Position numbers and translations under genes: made by a program
Notes under the pieces: generated by a model
Database searches by the model: none
Told to the model about the DNA's origin: nothing
Seen by the model: only the letters and a program-made list of their open reading frames with translations
Shown: one piece after another, positions 46,460-57,077 of the stretch
Layout of the letters: each line of letters opens with the position of its first letter
Numbering within the stretch: position 1 is the first letter of the stretch
NCBI RefSeq assembly: GCF_021404465.1
Contig: NZ_JABFTT010000018.1
Span: 1 to 64,000 of the forward strand
Reading direction: 5' to 3'
DNA length: 64,000 bases
From: Billgrantia zhangzhouensis
Lineage (GTDB): Bacteria > Pseudomonadota > Gammaproteobacteria > Pseudomonadales > Halomonadaceae

Positions 46460-47866
46460 ATGACAATTGATCTGACTCCGTATCTCTCGGATACGGGGCC
46501 CAAGTACCTGGCCATCGCTCGCGCGCTGTCGGAAGCGGTGCGCCAGGGAGAACTCGTGCCCGGCACGCGCCTGCCTCCTCATCGTCAACTCGCCGAGAGT
46601 CTGGGCGTGAGCGTGCAGACCGTCTCGCGCGCCTATGCCCAGGCCGAGAAAATGGGCCTGGTACAGGCCCGGGTAGGCAGCGGCACCTGGATCAATGCAC
46701 TGGACGATGCCAAGGAGTCGGCTTATCTGCGCGGCCATGAGCCCCGTCACGAGAGCCCGCTCATCGATCTTTCGATCGCTCATCCGGTCTGTCCGCCCAG
46801 CCATCACCTGCGCTTTCGCCAGACCTTGGCGGAACTGGCCGAGCAGGCCAGCCCCGAAGTGATCAGCGCCTGCCGCCCGATCGCCGGGCTCGCTCACCAG
46901 CGCGAGCGTGCCAGCGCCTGGCTCCAGTCCCGCCTCCACGTGCCTGGCGAGATGGACGATCGCGTTCTCTGCAACGGGGCCGCGCATGGCCTGATGCTGG
47001 CAATTTCCAGCGTGGTGCAACACGGGGACCTGGTGTTGACCGAGGCACTGACCGACCACGGTCTGATCGCCCTGTCGCGCACCTTGGGTTTTCAATTGCG
47101 CGGCATCGCCATCGACGCCGAAGGCCTGATACCCGAGGCCCTCGAGCTGGCCTGCCAGCGTTTCAAGCCGCGCGCACTCTACCTGACCCCAACCCAACTG
47201 AACCCCACCGGGGCGACCATGAGCGAGGCCCGCCGCGATGCCGTAGCCGAGGTGCTGGCTCGTCACCGAATGTGGCTGATAGAGGATGACGTTCATGCGC
47301 TGCTGGAGGCGCCGGGCTTCACGCCGGTCGCGTCACGTATTCCGCAGCTCAGCTTCCACGTCACCAGCCTGACCAAGGTGACCGTGCCGGGACTGCGCGC
47401 CGGCTATCTCACCGTACCGCGCGGGCAGTTGCATCATGTGCTGCCACGCATGCGAGCCACCACCTGGATGGCGACCCCGCTGGTCTTCGAGATCGCCGAT
47501 CGCTGGCTGGCCGACGGCACCGTCGAAGCCATGGCCGCCGAACAGCGTACGCTGATCGGCGAACGTCAGCAGCTCACCCGGCGCCTGCTGGGACACCACG
47601 CGCTGGAGTCGCGCCCCACCAGCCTGCACGTATGGATATCGCTGCCCGACGCCTGGCGCGCCGAGGAGTTGCAGCAGCAGGCCGAACAGGAGGGACTGGC
47701 GATCACTACGGCGGTGCCGTTCATGGTGGAACAGACCCCACCGCCACGACGCATCCGCGTGAGCCTCGGCGCCGAACAGGACATTGCCCGCCTCGAGGAA
47801 GGTCTCAAGCGCCTGGCCGTGTTGCTCGACGAGGCCCCCCCACCCATGATGCAGATCGTCTATTGA
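46460..47866 (+). CDS. enuR: MocR/GabR-type regulator, probably EnuR
   Basis: This 468-residue protein has a GntR winged helix (about 1-78; LPPHRQLAESLGVSVQTVSR) joined by a linker to an aminotransferase-like fold type I domain (about 100-455). The PLP lysine is Lys306 in SLTKVTVPGLRAGYL, with LTPTQLNPTGATMSE and LIEDDVHALL as cofactor blocks. EnuR proteins use PLP bound to a diaminobutyrate-type inducer to derepress ectoine catabolism. The divergent position to doeA supports this name over other MocR members. The ghrA-like gene follows 40 bases later. Confidence 0.85.
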   Translation: MTIDLTPYLSDTGPKYLAIARALSEAVRQGELVPGTRLPPHRQLAESLGVSVQTVSRAYAQAEKMGLVQARVGSGTWINALDDAKESAYLRGHEPRHESPLIDLSIAHPVCPPSHHLRFRQTLAELAEQASPEVISACRPIAGLAHQRERASAWLQSRLHVPGEMDDRVLCNGAAHGLMLAISSVVQHGDLVLTEALTDHGLIALSRTLGFQLRGIAIDAEGLIPEALELACQRFKPRALYLTPTQLNPTGATMSEARRDAVAEVLARHRMWLIEDDVHALLEAPGFTPVASRIPQLSFHVTSLTKVTVPGLRAGYLTVPRGQLHHVLPRMRATTWMATPLVFEIADRWLADGTVEAMAAEQRTLIGERQQLTRRLLGHHALESRPTSLHVWISLPDAWRAEELQQQAEQEGLAITTAVPFMVEQTPPPRRIRVSLGAEQDIARLEEGLKRLAVLLDEAPPPMMQIVY

Positions 47867-47906
47867 TACGCTGAGTGCCGAACATTCGCCAACGACAGGA
47901 GCCGCC

Positions 47907-48842
47907 ATGCGCATACTGCTGCATATCAACGACATCGAGGCTTGGCGCGACGCCCTGGTCCAACGCCTTCCCGGTGCCGAGATCGTCACCGCCGCCGATC
48001 CCTCCGACAAGCGCCGGGACGCGGATTACCTGGCGGCATGGAAACCGCCCGAGACACTGCTCGCCGAACAGACCCGTCTCAAGGGAATCGTCAACCTGGG
48101 CGCCGGCGTCGACGCCCTGCTGAGCAATCCCGCCCTCCCCCGAGACGTGCCTATCGTCAAGCTGCGCGATGCCGGCATGGGTGAGCTGATCGGCGACTAC
48201 GTGCGCTACGGCATACTTCATTTCCAACGCGACTTCGATCGCTACCAACGCCAGCAGACCCAACGCGAATGGCATGAGCACACCGTCACCGACAAGCGCG
48301 ACTGGCCGGTGGGTGTACTGGGCCTCGGCGCCATCGGCGCCAAGGTGGCGGCCATGATCGCCGCCGATGGTTTCCCCGTGCATGGCTGGAGCCGTTCGCC
48401 CAAGTCGCTCGATGGCATCACCTGTCATCATGGCGGCGAAGGCCTGACCGAACTGCTCGGCCAGGTGCGCACCTTGGTGCTGCTGCTGCCGGGCACGAAT
48501 TCGACTCGTCACATCATCGATGCCAAAGCACTGGCCGCTCTGCCCGAGGGAGCCAATTTGATCAACCCCGGCCGCGGCAGCCTGATCGACGAGGCGGCAC
48601 TGCTCGAAGCGCTGGGAGAAGGCGAGCAGGAAGGCCGACTGCGTGGCGCCATCCTCGATGCCTTCCCCGGGGAGCCGCTGCCCGCCGACAGCCCGCTATG
48701 GCGGCATCCGCGCATCTGGGTGACACCGCACATGGCCGGCCCGACACCACTGGGCGAGGCCGTCGATCAGGTGGCAGAAGCGATCCGCGCCTTCGAGGCC
48801 GGCGAAGAGCTCGATACCGTAGACCCCAAAGCGGGTTATTGA
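47907..48842 (+). CDS. ghrA: Glyoxylate/hydroxypyruvate reductase A
   Basis: An NADPH-type 2-hydroxyacid dehydrogenase of 311 residues. The dinucleotide loop is VGVLGLGAIGAKVAAMI, the catalytic arginine lies in INPGRGSLIDEAALL, the glutamate in the FPGEPLP segment and the histidine in VTPHMAGP. It reduces glyoxylate to glycolate or hydroxypyruvate to glycerate. GGAGCC precedes the ATG. It sits 40 bases after enuR on the same strand, so it may be co-expressed with the regulator; a role in ectoine metabolism is not evident. Confidence 0.9.
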   Translation: MRILLHINDIEAWRDALVQRLPGAEIVTAADPSDKRRDADYLAAWKPPETLLAEQTRLKGIVNLGAGVDALLSNPALPRDVPIVKLRDAGMGELIGDYVRYGILHFQRDFDRYQRQQTQREWHEHTVTDKRDWPVGVLGLGAIGAKVAAMIAADGFPVHGWSRSPKSLDGITCHHGGEGLTELLGQVRTLVLLLPGTNSTRHIIDAKALAALPEGANLINPGRGSLIDEAALLEALGEGEQEGRLRGAILDAFPGEPLPADSPLWRHPRIWVTPHMAGPTPLGEAVDQVAEAIRAFEAGEELDTVDPKAGY

Positions 48843-48899
48843 ACGGGCGCGTGTCGCGTGGCCGCGGCACGCGCCCAGGTCAGAGGAAGGAGGAGGGGG

Positions 48900-50531
48900 T
48901 CAGGCGATCTCGGCCTGCGGACGCGGATCGTGCACCAGAGCGGACTGCCAGGCTGGCGCGGCGGCGACGCCTTGCTGCGGCGCTTCGATGCGGAACCACA
49001 TGACCTCTTTCACCAGCGATTCCACTTGCTGACGAAGCGTCGCCGCCTCGTCGGCCGCCCGCTCCACTAGGGCAGCATTCTGCTGAGTCACCTGATCCAT
49101 CTGGCCGACCGCGGTGTTGACCTGCTCGATGCCGATGCGCTGTTCGCCCGACGCCGAGGCGATCTCCTCCATCAGATCGGTAACCCGGGTGACAGCTGTG
49201 ACGACCTCACGGATGGTGCTGCCCGTTCTTTCGACGAGCTCCGCTCCCTGACCGACCTGCTGGTGGGACGACTCGATCAAAGTCCGAATCTCACGCGAAG
49301 CCTCGGCGCTGCGACTGGCCAGGGTACGCACCTCACCCGCCACCACGGCGAATCCTCTGCCCTGCTCACCGGCACGCGCCGCTTCCACGGAAGCATTGAG
49401 CGCCAGAATGCTGGTCTGGAAGGCAATCGAGTCAATGACCTCAATGATGTCTTTTACGCGTCCGGCGCTCTGCGCGATCCCTTGCATCGTGGCGACCACG
49501 TTCGCCATCATCTCCCCGCCCTGGTGCGCCGTTTGCCTGGCCTCCAGGGCCAGTTGGTTGGCTACATTGGCGTTCTCGGCGTTCTGACTCACCGTCTGCG
49601 TCAGCTGCTCCATACTGGCCGCGGTCTCCTCGATCGACGCGGCCTGCTGCTCCGTACGTGCCGAAAGATCTTGGTTGCCCATCACGATCTGATCGACGCC
49701 GGCATTGATCCGCTCGGTGCCGCCATGCACGTTGACCAGCGAGGACACGAGACGCTGACGCATGCTCTCGATACCCGCCAGAAGACTGGACTGATCGCCG
49801 GCCTTGAGCGTCAGCGCCTGGGTCAGGTCGCCGTTCGCGATTCGCCGCACTACCTCCTGGGCATGGTGCGGCTCACCACCTAGACTCCTGAGCACGTCAC
49901 GAATGATCCAACCCATGGCAAGGGTCAGCAGGATACCGATGCCAAGCAGCAGCAGCCCCAACTCGATCAGGCTCACCCAGAAGGCAGCGTTGATGTCATC
50001 CATGTAGACGCCCGCTGCCAGGTCCCAATTCCAACCGGGCACCCGCTGCACGTAGCTCATCTTGGGCACTTCTTCGGAGCCGGCCTGGCTGCGCTGGGAC
50101 ATGTAGCCGACGAAACCGCCCGTCTGCGGATTGCGGTCCGCCATTGCCTTGAGCTCCCGATAAAGGTACAGCCCGCTCTTATCCTGGAAGTCGCGCATGG
50201 AATCGCCCAAGGCGCGACGGGGATGAGCCACGATGCGAATGTCACTGTCGAAGGCGAAAATGTAACCATCCTCACCGAAGCTCAAGTTCGCCAGGCTTTC
50301 GATGGCCCTGGCCTGGGCTTCCGCTTGTGTCAGTTCACCGCGCTCGGCGCGTGAGGCAAGGCTCGCCACCATGTCCCGTGCGCTGCCGACGAAATGCTCG
50401 AGGCTCGCGATCCGCTCATTCAACAAGCCCTCACGCTTGTCATAGGCGGTCCACCCCACCAGCACCAACATCCCTACCCACATCAAGCCCAACGTCGCCC
50501 ATAGCTTGGTACTCGTCGCCCAGTTGCGCAT
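48900..50531 (-). CDS. Methyl-accepting chemotaxis protein with periplasmic Cache domain
   Basis: A 543-residue chemoreceptor: helix 1 (about 13-30), a periplasmic single Cache-type sensor (about 35-185; [20 protein letters not shown] and [20 protein letters not shown]), helix 2 (about 187-210), HAMP (about 212-265) and a cytoplasmic signalling hairpin whose tip reads [20 protein letters not shown]. The pattern resembles receptors for small organic acids. It ends PRPQAEIA, without the NWETF-type pentapeptide for CheR binding. AAGGAAG precedes the ATG. It is followed upstream by a second receptor gene on the same strand. Confidence 0.9.
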   Translation of the reverse strand: MRNWATSTKLWATLGLMWVGMLVLVGWTAYDKREGLLNERIASLEHFVGSARDMVASLASRAERGELTQAEAQARAIESLANLSFGEDGYIFAFDSDIRIVAHPRRALGDSMRDFQDKSGLYLYRELKAMADRNPQTGGFVGYMSQRSQAGSEEVPKMSYVQRVPGWNWDLAAGVYMDDINAAFWVSLIELGLLLLGIGILLTLAMGWIIRDVLRSLGGEPHHAQEVVRRIANGDLTQALTLKAGDQSSLLAGIESMRQRLVSSLVNVHGGTERINAGVDQIVMGNQDLSARTEQQAASIEETAASMEQLTQTVSQNAENANVANQLALEARQTAHQGGEMMANVVATMQGIAQSAGRVKDIIEVIDSIAFQTSILALNASVEAARAGEQGRGFAVVAGEVRTLASRSAEASREIRTLIESSHQQVGQGAELVERTGSTIREVVTAVTRVTDLMEEIASASGEQRIGIEQVNTAVGQMDQVTQQNAALVERAADEAATLRQQVESLVKEVMWFRIEAPQQGVAAAPAWQSALVHDPRPQAEIA

Positions 50532-50653
50532 CGTCTTTGCTTCCTTGGATTCGTCTATTACTTAGTCGTAATACGGGGAGAGCCGAAAGCACGCCTGGCG
50601 CTTTCGACTCGGTTCTTGGACGGGCTTCTATTGGCCCATTCTGGTTGTTTCGT

Positions 50654-52648
50654 TCAAGCCGGCAGCAGCCGGCGTTCCACGGGATGTTGCTCGAGCCTGG
50701 CGGCGTCGGTTCCGTCCCGCTCAAGCTGCTCGAGATGCTCACCGACCTGAAAGCGGGCGATCAGTCTGGTCATTTCCCCGGCCTGGTCATCCAGCGAACG
50801 GCTCGCGGTGGCGACCTGCTCGACCAGCGCCGCATTCTGCTGGGTGGTGGCCTCGAGCTGAGCCACGGCCTGGTTGATCTGCTCGATACCCGCCGACTGC
50901 TCATCGCTGGCCGACGCGATCTCCGCCACCAGATCGGCGGACTGGCGCACGTCACGCGAAATCGCCGTGAGCGCTTCCGAGGTCTGTCCCACCAACCCAT
51001 TGCCGGCTTCCACGCGCCGAGTGGTATTGTCGATCAATTGACGAATGTGTTCGGCCTCTTCGGCGCTGCGGCTGGCCAGCTTACGCACCTCATCAGCAAC
51101 CACGGCGAAGCCACGGCCATGCTCGCCGGCCCTGGCCGCTTCCACTGAAGCATTGAGGGCCAGCAGATTGGTCTGGAAGGCAATGCCGTCGATCGCCTCA
51201 ACGATGGCAGTGACCTGGCGGTTGGCCTCGAAGATCTGCCGCATGGCCTGGCGCGCTTCCTCGGCGACCCGGCTGGCCTGTTCGGCCTGGGTGACGGCCT
51301 GCTCGCTCATGGCACTGGCCTGGCGCGCATTGTCGGCTGATTGACGCACGGTGGAAGTCATCTGCTCTATGCTGGTGGCAGTTTCCACCAGCGAGGAGGA
51401 CTGCTCTTCGGTACGGCTCGCCAGGTCCTCGTTGCCCTGGGCGATCTCGCCGCTGGCCGAACCGACACCGCGCGCGCCCTGCTGGATCGCAGCCACCAGC
51501 GCTTCCATGTCGGCGGTCGAGGTGTTGAAGGCGCGATAGAGCTGAGACAGTTCATCGCTGCCCGACTCGGCCAATCGCTGAGTGAGATCGCCGCCGCGCG
51601 CTTCGATCTGGCCCAGGGCTCGGCGCAGCGGCACCACCATGGTGCGCACCAGCACGAAGGAGAGGAGCACTGACACCGCCATGGCCAATGCTGCCAAACC
51701 GGCGAATGTCCAGAGACCCAGCCGCGCTTCCCTGGCCTGCGCAGTGGCCTGTGTTTTCACGTCCTCGGCCAGGGCAAGTTCGACCTCGCGCAGACGCTCG
51801 AGCTTGCCGGTCTGGGCTTCGAACCAGCGTTCGGAGCGAACGCCATAACCCCCATCAATGCCCTGGCGCATGGCAATCTGGCGCATCATGTACAGGCTGC
51901 CATGCGCCTCGTGTTCCACGGTGGCGGCACGGTAACGTGCCGCCATGTCGGCATCGGCCAGTACCGTGAAGCTCTCTTCGAACGCCTCTTCCTCCCCTAG
52001 CAGCCTCAGGAAGCGGTAGTAGACATCCGACGACATGCGATTGGCGGCAAAGGCACTGGCCAGCAGCGCGCGCTCGATGCCGGCGGTTTCCTTGATCTCC
52101 AGCAGGGCGTAGTAGGCCCCCAGGCTACGGGTCAACGAGCCGGCGTTACCGAGCGCGTTCAGCCGGCCTACGACCTCAGCCAGATACGAGTTGATCTCGG
52201 TATAGTACTCGAGCGCATCCAGATCCGAGATGCCCAGGGCATCGACCTCGCGCCGCATGTCGGCAATCCCGGCCAACAGCGTCTCCACCTCCTCCAGCCG
52301 TTCGCCGATCTCGGGGTCACCGCCGTGGTCTATCTCCTGCCAAGCGGTACGGTAGGTCGCCAGTCGTTCGTCGACGCTGGTGCGCTGGGCAACGAGTCGA
52401 CCGCCGAAGTTCTCTCCCCGGCTACCGAGGAAGCCGGCCGAGAGGCCGCGCTCGACCTGGAGCTCATGCACCAGGCCACCCAGCTGGGCGGACAGTTCGG
52501 TGAAGCGCTCGACCTGCTGCATGTCATTGGCCAGGCGTTGCCGCTCCATGATGCCGACACCGGCCAGCCAGACGATGATGCAAAGGGGAAGTGCCAGCGC
52601 CAGCATGAACTTGCGCGACACCGGGATGCGGTGAAGAAGATTCTGCAT
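50654..52648 (-). CDS. Methyl-accepting chemotaxis protein with NIT-type sensor domain
   Basis: A 664-residue receptor with helix 1 (about 16-34) and a large periplasmic all-helical domain (about 40-295) of the nitrate/nitrite-sensing NIT type, recognisable by [17 protein letters not shown] and [14 protein letters not shown]. Then come helix 2 (about 300-322), HAMP, and the signalling tip [23 protein letters not shown] 52648 is the likely start because the family begins just before the first helix; the reading from 52798 adds 50 unrelated residues. No CheR pentapeptide is seen at the C-terminus. Nitrate sensing is a family-based guess. Confidence 0.88.
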   Translation of the reverse strand: MQNLLHRIPVSRKFMLALALPLCIIVWLAGVGIMERQRLANDMQQVERFTELSAQLGGLVHELQVERGLSAGFLGSRGENFGGRLVAQRTSVDERLATYRTAWQEIDHGGDPEIGERLEEVETLLAGIADMRREVDALGISDLDALEYYTEINSYLAEVVGRLNALGNAGSLTRSLGAYYALLEIKETAGIERALLASAFAANRMSSDVYYRFLRLLGEEEAFEESFTVLADADMAARYRAATVEHEAHGSLYMMRQIAMRQGIDGGYGVRSERWFEAQTGKLERLREVELALAEDVKTQATAQAREARLGLWTFAGLAALAMAVSVLLSFVLVRTMVVPLRRALGQIEARGGDLTQRLAESGSDELSQLYRAFNTSTADMEALVAAIQQGARGVGSASGEIAQGNEDLASRTEEQSSSLVETATSIEQMTSTVRQSADNARQASAMSEQAVTQAEQASRVAEEARQAMRQIFEANRQVTAIVEAIDGIAFQTNLLALNASVEAARAGEHGRGFAVVADEVRKLASRSAEEAEHIRQLIDNTTRRVEAGNGLVGQTSEALTAISRDVRQSADLVAEIASASDEQSAGIEQINQAVAQLEATTQQNAALVEQVATASRSLDDQAGEMTRLIARFQVGEHLEQLERDGTDAARLEQHPVERRLLPA

Positions 52649-52938
52649 GTGAGGAACCCTGCCGAACTCAGTGATATCGAAGGTCGTGACGTGGCTGGCG
52701 TAGCATGCCGTTGTTGTTGTGATATCCGTCGGCCCAACGCTACTTCGGCCGGGCACGGAAAACCTTGAGTCCGCAGGAACGTTCGTCGGTGAAAACACTG
52801 ATCGGCGTCATGGTTTCTGCGGCTCCGCATGAGGCCCCCTGACCAAGAGCAACCAAGAAACCATCGTGCACTGGGGAACCGATACGCACGGCCGGGGCTC
52901 ACAGGGACTGTCGCCTCTCAGTCAAGCGGTGCTTCGCC

Positions 52939-53625
52939 ATGAACCGACCCCGACACGCTCTTGACCGCCTCACTTACCTGCTGCTGCTGGCCTGGCTCCC
53001 CGCCATGGCGTCGGCGGAGGTGCCGGAGCCCCAAGCCATCCTGCAGCCCTTCAATGCCAGCTATCGGCTGGAGGTGAAGGGCTGGCCCAACGCCACCATC
53101 GATCATCGCTTGAGCCGTGAGAGCGGACACTGGCAGAGCCGCATGCAGGCCGCGATTACCGTGGCCCGCGGCAACGAAAGCAGCCGCTTCATCGTCACCC
53201 CGGAGGGTGTGCGCTCGGTGAACTACTCCAGCGGCTACTCGCTGTTGGGCGTGGGCGGCAACTACCGCCTGGGCAGCAGTGAGCTTTCCGGACTACCCGA
53301 CCGTCAGGCAGCGCTGATCGAACTCTCGCGCCGCGCCTTGAACGGTGACTGCCAAGGCACTGTCTGTCGCCTCGTCTATCAGGACCACCGTGGTCGCGAG
53401 GAGACGCTTGACTTCCGATCGCTGGGCACGCAAGCGCTGGCCCTGCCTGCCGGAGAGTTCGAGGCGATTAAGGTCGAAGTGAACGACCCGGAAACCCCCG
53501 AGCGCAAGATGCTGTTCTACTTCCATCCGCAGTATCCGGGGCTGCTGCTGGCGGTGGATTACCACCGCGACGGCGAACGCAAGAGTCGTCTCACCCTCAC
53601 TTCGCTGACCTCTGAGGGCCGCTGA
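52939..53625 (+). CDS. DUF3108 domain exported protein
   Basis: A 228-residue protein with a signal peptide (about 1-26, LTYLLLLAWLPAMASA) followed by a DUF3108 domain (about 36-220), a beta-rich fold of unknown function. Typical features are FNASYRLEVKGWPNATIDH at the start of the mature part, two cysteines (NGDCQGTVCRLVY) that could form a disulfide, and LFYFHPQYPGLLLAVDY near the end. It is probably periplasmic. It is alone on its strand between the receptors and lysO. Confidence 0.82.
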   Translation: MNRPRHALDRLTYLLLLAWLPAMASAEVPEPQAILQPFNASYRLEVKGWPNATIDHRLSRESGHWQSRMQAAITVARGNESSRFIVTPEGVRSVNYSSGYSLLGVGGNYRLGSSELSGLPDRQAALIELSRRALNGDCQGTVCRLVYQDHRGREETLDFRSLGTQALALPAGEFEAIKVEVNDPETPERKMLFYFHPQYPGLLLAVDYHRDGERKSRLTLTSLTSEGR

Positions 53626-53724
53626 GCGCCAATTGACGGCGCTGACACAGCACAACGAGCCAATCGCTGGTAGAGTTAGCGGTTTTCGCCGCCCTGGCCT
53701 GGGCGGCTCAACGAAGGAACCGCG

Positions 53725-54651
53725 ATGCTCTCGGGGCTTTTGATCGTACTGCTGCCGCTGCTGCTGGGTTATCTGGTACCGGTACGCCATGCCGGCGTGA
53801 TGAGCGTCATCAACCGTGGCGTCAATGCCTCGGTCTACGTCATCCTGCTGCTGATGGGCATCGGCCTGGCGGGGCTCGACGAACTCAGCCGCGAATTGTC
53901 GCGCATGGGCGGACAGGCCATGCAGCTGTTCGCGGCGATCACCGCCTGCAATCTCGCCGCCCTGTGGTGGTTGTCACGTCGCCTGGGGCTGCGCATGGGC
54001 TCATCACCGGTGGTGAAGGACGCCCCCACCACCAAGCTGGCGGCATTGCTCGGCTCGCTCTCCCTGGTGGCCGTGGTGGCAGGCGGCATACTGCTCGGGC
54101 TCGCACTCGCCTGGCTGGGAGGCGATGTCATCTTCCAGCATGCCGAGCAATGGGCCGAATGGGTGCTCTATGTGCTGCTGGCACTGATCGGCTGCCAGCT
54201 CCGCAACTCGGGCATGCCGCTGAAGCAGATCCTGCTCAACCGTCACGGACTGGCCATTGCCACGACCCTGGCGATCAGTTCCCTTATCGGCGGTCTACTC
54301 GCTGCCCCCCTGCTGGCACTGAGCTGGAACGAGGGCCTGGCGCTGGCATCCGGCTTCGGCTGGTATTCGCTTTCGGCGATCCTGGTGGGCGATCAGTTGG
54401 GGCCGGTGCTTGGCGGCGTGGCTTTCTTCAACGACCTCACCCGAGAACTGCTTGCCTTCATCCTGATTCCCTTGCTCATCAGGCGCCACGCGCCGCTGGC
54501 CATCGGCTACGGTGGCGCCACCTCGATGGATTTCACGCTGCCGGTGATTCAACAACATGGCGGCGTGGCCTGTGTACCCATCGCCGTGGTCAGCGGCTTC
54601 ATCCTCTCGCTGTTGTCGCCGCCCTTGACCCTGTTCTTCCTGTCACTCTGA
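53725..54651 (+). CDS. lysO: LysO family (DUF340) amino-acid exporter
   Basis: A 308-residue membrane protein with about eight helices, matching the LysO/YbjE L-lysine exporter family in blocks such as GFGWYSLSAILVGDQLGPVLGG, FFNDLTREL and GGATSMDFTLPVIQQHGG. LysO removes excess lysine or toxic analogues from the cytoplasm. AAGGA lies eight bases before the ATG. It may protect against diaminobutyrate-like compounds, but nothing here shows that. Confidence 0.85.
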   Translation: MLSGLLIVLLPLLLGYLVPVRHAGVMSVINRGVNASVYVILLLMGIGLAGLDELSRELSRMGGQAMQLFAAITACNLAALWWLSRRLGLRMGSSPVVKDAPTTKLAALLGSLSLVAVVAGGILLGLALAWLGGDVIFQHAEQWAEWVLYVLLALIGCQLRNSGMPLKQILLNRHGLAIATTLAISSLIGGLLAAPLLALSWNEGLALASGFGWYSLSAILVGDQLGPVLGGVAFFNDLTRELLAFILIPLLIRRHAPLAIGYGGATSMDFTLPVIQQHGGVACVPIAVVSGFILSLLSPPLTLFFLSL

Positions 54652-54769
54652 ACATTTCGTCCCGATGAGAAAGCACTTGGCTGGACTATGCTCATGCAGT
54701 GCCAGGACACACTGACTCGCCGAAAGGCTAGGTTGAACTCATCGAGCAGAAACGGCTAACTGGGCGCCA

Positions 54770-54795
54770 CACGAACTTAAACGATCAAGTTCGTG
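54770..54795. repeat. Perfect 9-bp inverted repeat before the permease remnant
   Basis: CACGAACTT-aaacgatc-AAGTTCGTG is a perfect 9-bp stem with an 8-base centre, 119 bases after the lysO stop and 31 bases before the permease fragment. It could be an operator left over from the agl operon, or a terminator stem without a T run. Confidence 0.55.
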
Positions 54796-54826
54796 CAGCC
54801 AGCCATTACAACAAGCCGACAAGGAT

Positions 54827-54964
<138 letters not shown>

Positions 54965-55058
54965 GCCAGAAAGACTGAACCCGGTGCGAACATCACTGTC
55001 CACGCCGACTCGCACCTGACGAACACTGCACCAATCGAGGCTTGAACAAGGGAACCCC

Positions 55059-56669
55059 ATGCAAGACAACACTCTCTGGTGGCGCGGCGGCGTCATCTAC
55101 CAGATCTACCCGCGCAGCTTCATGGACAGCAACGGCGACGGTGTCGGCGACCTGCCCGGCGTGACCGAGCGACTCGACTACGTTGCCTCGCTCGGCGTGG
55201 ATGGCATCTGGCTGTCGCCCTTCTTCACCTCGCCGATGCGCGACTTCGGCTACGACATCAGTGACTATCGCGGCGTCGATCCGCTGTTCGGCACGCTCGA
55301 CGATTTCAAGCAACTGCTGGAACGCGCCCATGCGCTCGGCCTCAAGGTGATCATCGACCAGGTCATCAGCCACACCTCGGACCAGCATCCCTGGTTCCAG
55401 GAGAGCCGCATGAACCGCGACAGCCCGGGGGCCGAGTGGTATGTATGGGCCGACCCCAACCCGGACGGCACGCCGCCCAACAACTGGCTGTCGATCTTCG
55501 GCGGGCCGGCGTGGACCTTCGACAGCCGGCGCCAGCAGTACTACCTGCATAACTTCCTGTCGAGCCAGCCGGACCTCAACTTCCACAATCCCGAGGTGCG
55601 CGCCGCCCAGCTCGACAACATGCGCTTCTGGCTGGAGTTGGGCGTCGACGGCTTCCGCCTCGACACGGTGAACTTCTACTTTCACGACCAGCACCTGCGC
55701 AGCAACCCGGCGCTGACCATCGATGCCACCCGCACCATGGGTGCGCCCAAGGAGAACCCCTATACCTGGCAGCGCCACGTATACGACATCAGCCGACCCG
55801 AAAACGTCGACTTCCTGCGCGAGCTGCGCGCGCTGATGGACGAGTATCCCGGTACCACCACGGTGGGCGAGATCGGCGACGACACGCCGCTGGAGCGAAT
55901 GGCCGAGTACACCTCGGGCGGCGACAAGCTGCACATGGCCTATACCTTCGACCTGCTCAACTCGCCGCGCTCGCCGGACTACATCCGCGGCGTGCTGCAG
56001 CGCTTCCAGCAGTTCGCCGGCGATGCCTGGCCGTGCTGGGCGCTGTCCAACCACGACGTGGTGCGCAGTGCCACCCGCTGGGGCAGCGAGGAGTGCGCCT
56101 TCGCCTACCCGCGCGTGGCGCTGGCGCTACTGTTCTCGCTGCGCGGCAGCGTATGTCTCTATCAGGGCGAGGAGCTCGGTCTGCCCGAGGCCGACGTGCC
56201 CTTCGAGCGCATCCAGGATCCCTACGGCCTGCCGCTGTGGCCCGACTTCAAGGGCCGCGACGGCTGCCGCACCCCGATGCCCTGGGACGACACCCCGCTG
56301 GCGGGTTTCTCGACCATCGAACCGTGGCTGCCGGTGGCCGAACCGCACCTGCCGCTGTCGGTGGCGCGCCAGGAGGAGGATACCGAGTCGATGCTCAACG
56401 CCACCCGTCGCCTGCTGCGCTTCCGATACCAGCACCCCGCGCTGTTCGACGGCGACATGGAACTGCATGAACTGGGCGAAGCGCTGGTCGCCTTCACCCG
56501 CCAGCGGGGTAGCGACAAGCTGCTGTGCGTGTTCAATCTCACCGGACAGCCACAGACCGCCGCCCTGCCCGATATTCGCGAAGCGCTGCAGGAGCATGGC
56601 TTCCAGTACGAGGTGAGCGGTGGCACGTTGCATCTGCCACCGTATCAGGCGGCCTATTTCCGCCTCTAG
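55059..56669 (+). CDS. aglA: Alpha-glucosidase, GH13 (Halomonas H11 type)
   Basis: An intracellular exo-alpha-glucosidase of 536 residues acting on small alpha-glucosides. Active-site positions coincide with the characterised Halomonas sp. H11 enzyme: nucleophile Asp202 (DGFRLDTVNF), acid/base Glu271 (TTVGEIGDD) and Asp333 (ALSNHDVV). GVIYQIYPRSFMDSNGDGVG opens the barrel. There is no signal peptide. AAGGGAA precedes the ATG. The gene appears intact although transporter genes on both sides are fragments. Substrate now probably comes from inside the cell or through another importer. Confidence 0.94.
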   Translation: MQDNTLWWRGGVIYQIYPRSFMDSNGDGVGDLPGVTERLDYVASLGVDGIWLSPFFTSPMRDFGYDISDYRGVDPLFGTLDDFKQLLERAHALGLKVIIDQVISHTSDQHPWFQESRMNRDSPGAEWYVWADPNPDGTPPNNWLSIFGGPAWTFDSRRQQYYLHNFLSSQPDLNFHNPEVRAAQLDNMRFWLELGVDGFRLDTVNFYFHDQHLRSNPALTIDATRTMGAPKENPYTWQRHVYDISRPENVDFLRELRALMDEYPGTTTVGEIGDDTPLERMAEYTSGGDKLHMAYTFDLLNSPRSPDYIRGVLQRFQQFAGDAWPCWALSNHDVVRSATRWGSEECAFAYPRVALALLFSLRGSVCLYQGEELGLPEADVPFERIQDPYGLPLWPDFKGRDGCRTPMPWDDTPLAGFSTIEPWLPVAEPHLPLSVARQEEDTESMLNATRRLLRFRYQHPALFDGDMELHELGEALVAFTRQRGSDKLLCVFNLTGQPQTAALPDIREALQEHGFQYEVSGGTLHLPPYQAAYFRL

Positions 56670-56673
56670 CCAA

Positions 56674-56982
56674 TTTTCAGATGCCTCGGGTCACGCCCAG
56701 GGCTCGGAGCTGATGCTGGGCATTCGTCCCGAGCACCTGCGTCTGGCCGAGGCCCAGGGCAGCGAAGGGTTCGAGATCGCCAACGTCGAATATCTCGGCA
56801 ACGAGGTCTACGTCTATCTCGAACCCAAGGCGGGCGACACGCTATTGATCCAGCGTGGCGAAGCCCCCACACGCTGGTCGGTCGGCCAGCGCGTGGCGCT
56901 GGCGCCCGCCCCCGGGCACGTCCATCTGTTCGATAACGGCAACCGGGCGCTGCCGCTCAAGGCGACGCTAGCCGTGGCCTGA
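56674..56982 (+). pseudogene. C-terminal fragment of a MalK/UgpC-type sugar ABC ATPase (AglK-like)
   Basis: Directly after the aglA stop the frame reads SDASGHAQGSELMLGIRPEH, then ANVEYLGNEVYVYLEPKAG and FDNGNRALPLKA, ending with TGA at 56982. This is the TOBE-like regulatory tail of MalK-type ATPases (VxLGIRPEHL ... EYLGxExYVY ... HLFD). The nucleotide-binding part (Walker A, signature, Walker B; about 260 residues) is absent. An ATG at 56713 exists without a good ribosome site. The join to aglA is so tight that a single deletion probably removed the ATPase 5' part. Confidence 0.85.
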
Positions 56983-57077
56983 GGCCGTGGCATCGTCACA
57001 AAAATCGACGGCGGGACTGTCCCGGCCATGGTCGGGGCGGTATGCTGGACACCGTACTCATTAGCAGGAAAATCATC

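Noticed and set aside
46460..47866. PdxR or GabR as identity of the MocR-type regulator
   Set aside because: No vitamin B6 or GABA genes are adjacent; the divergent doeA favours EnuR.
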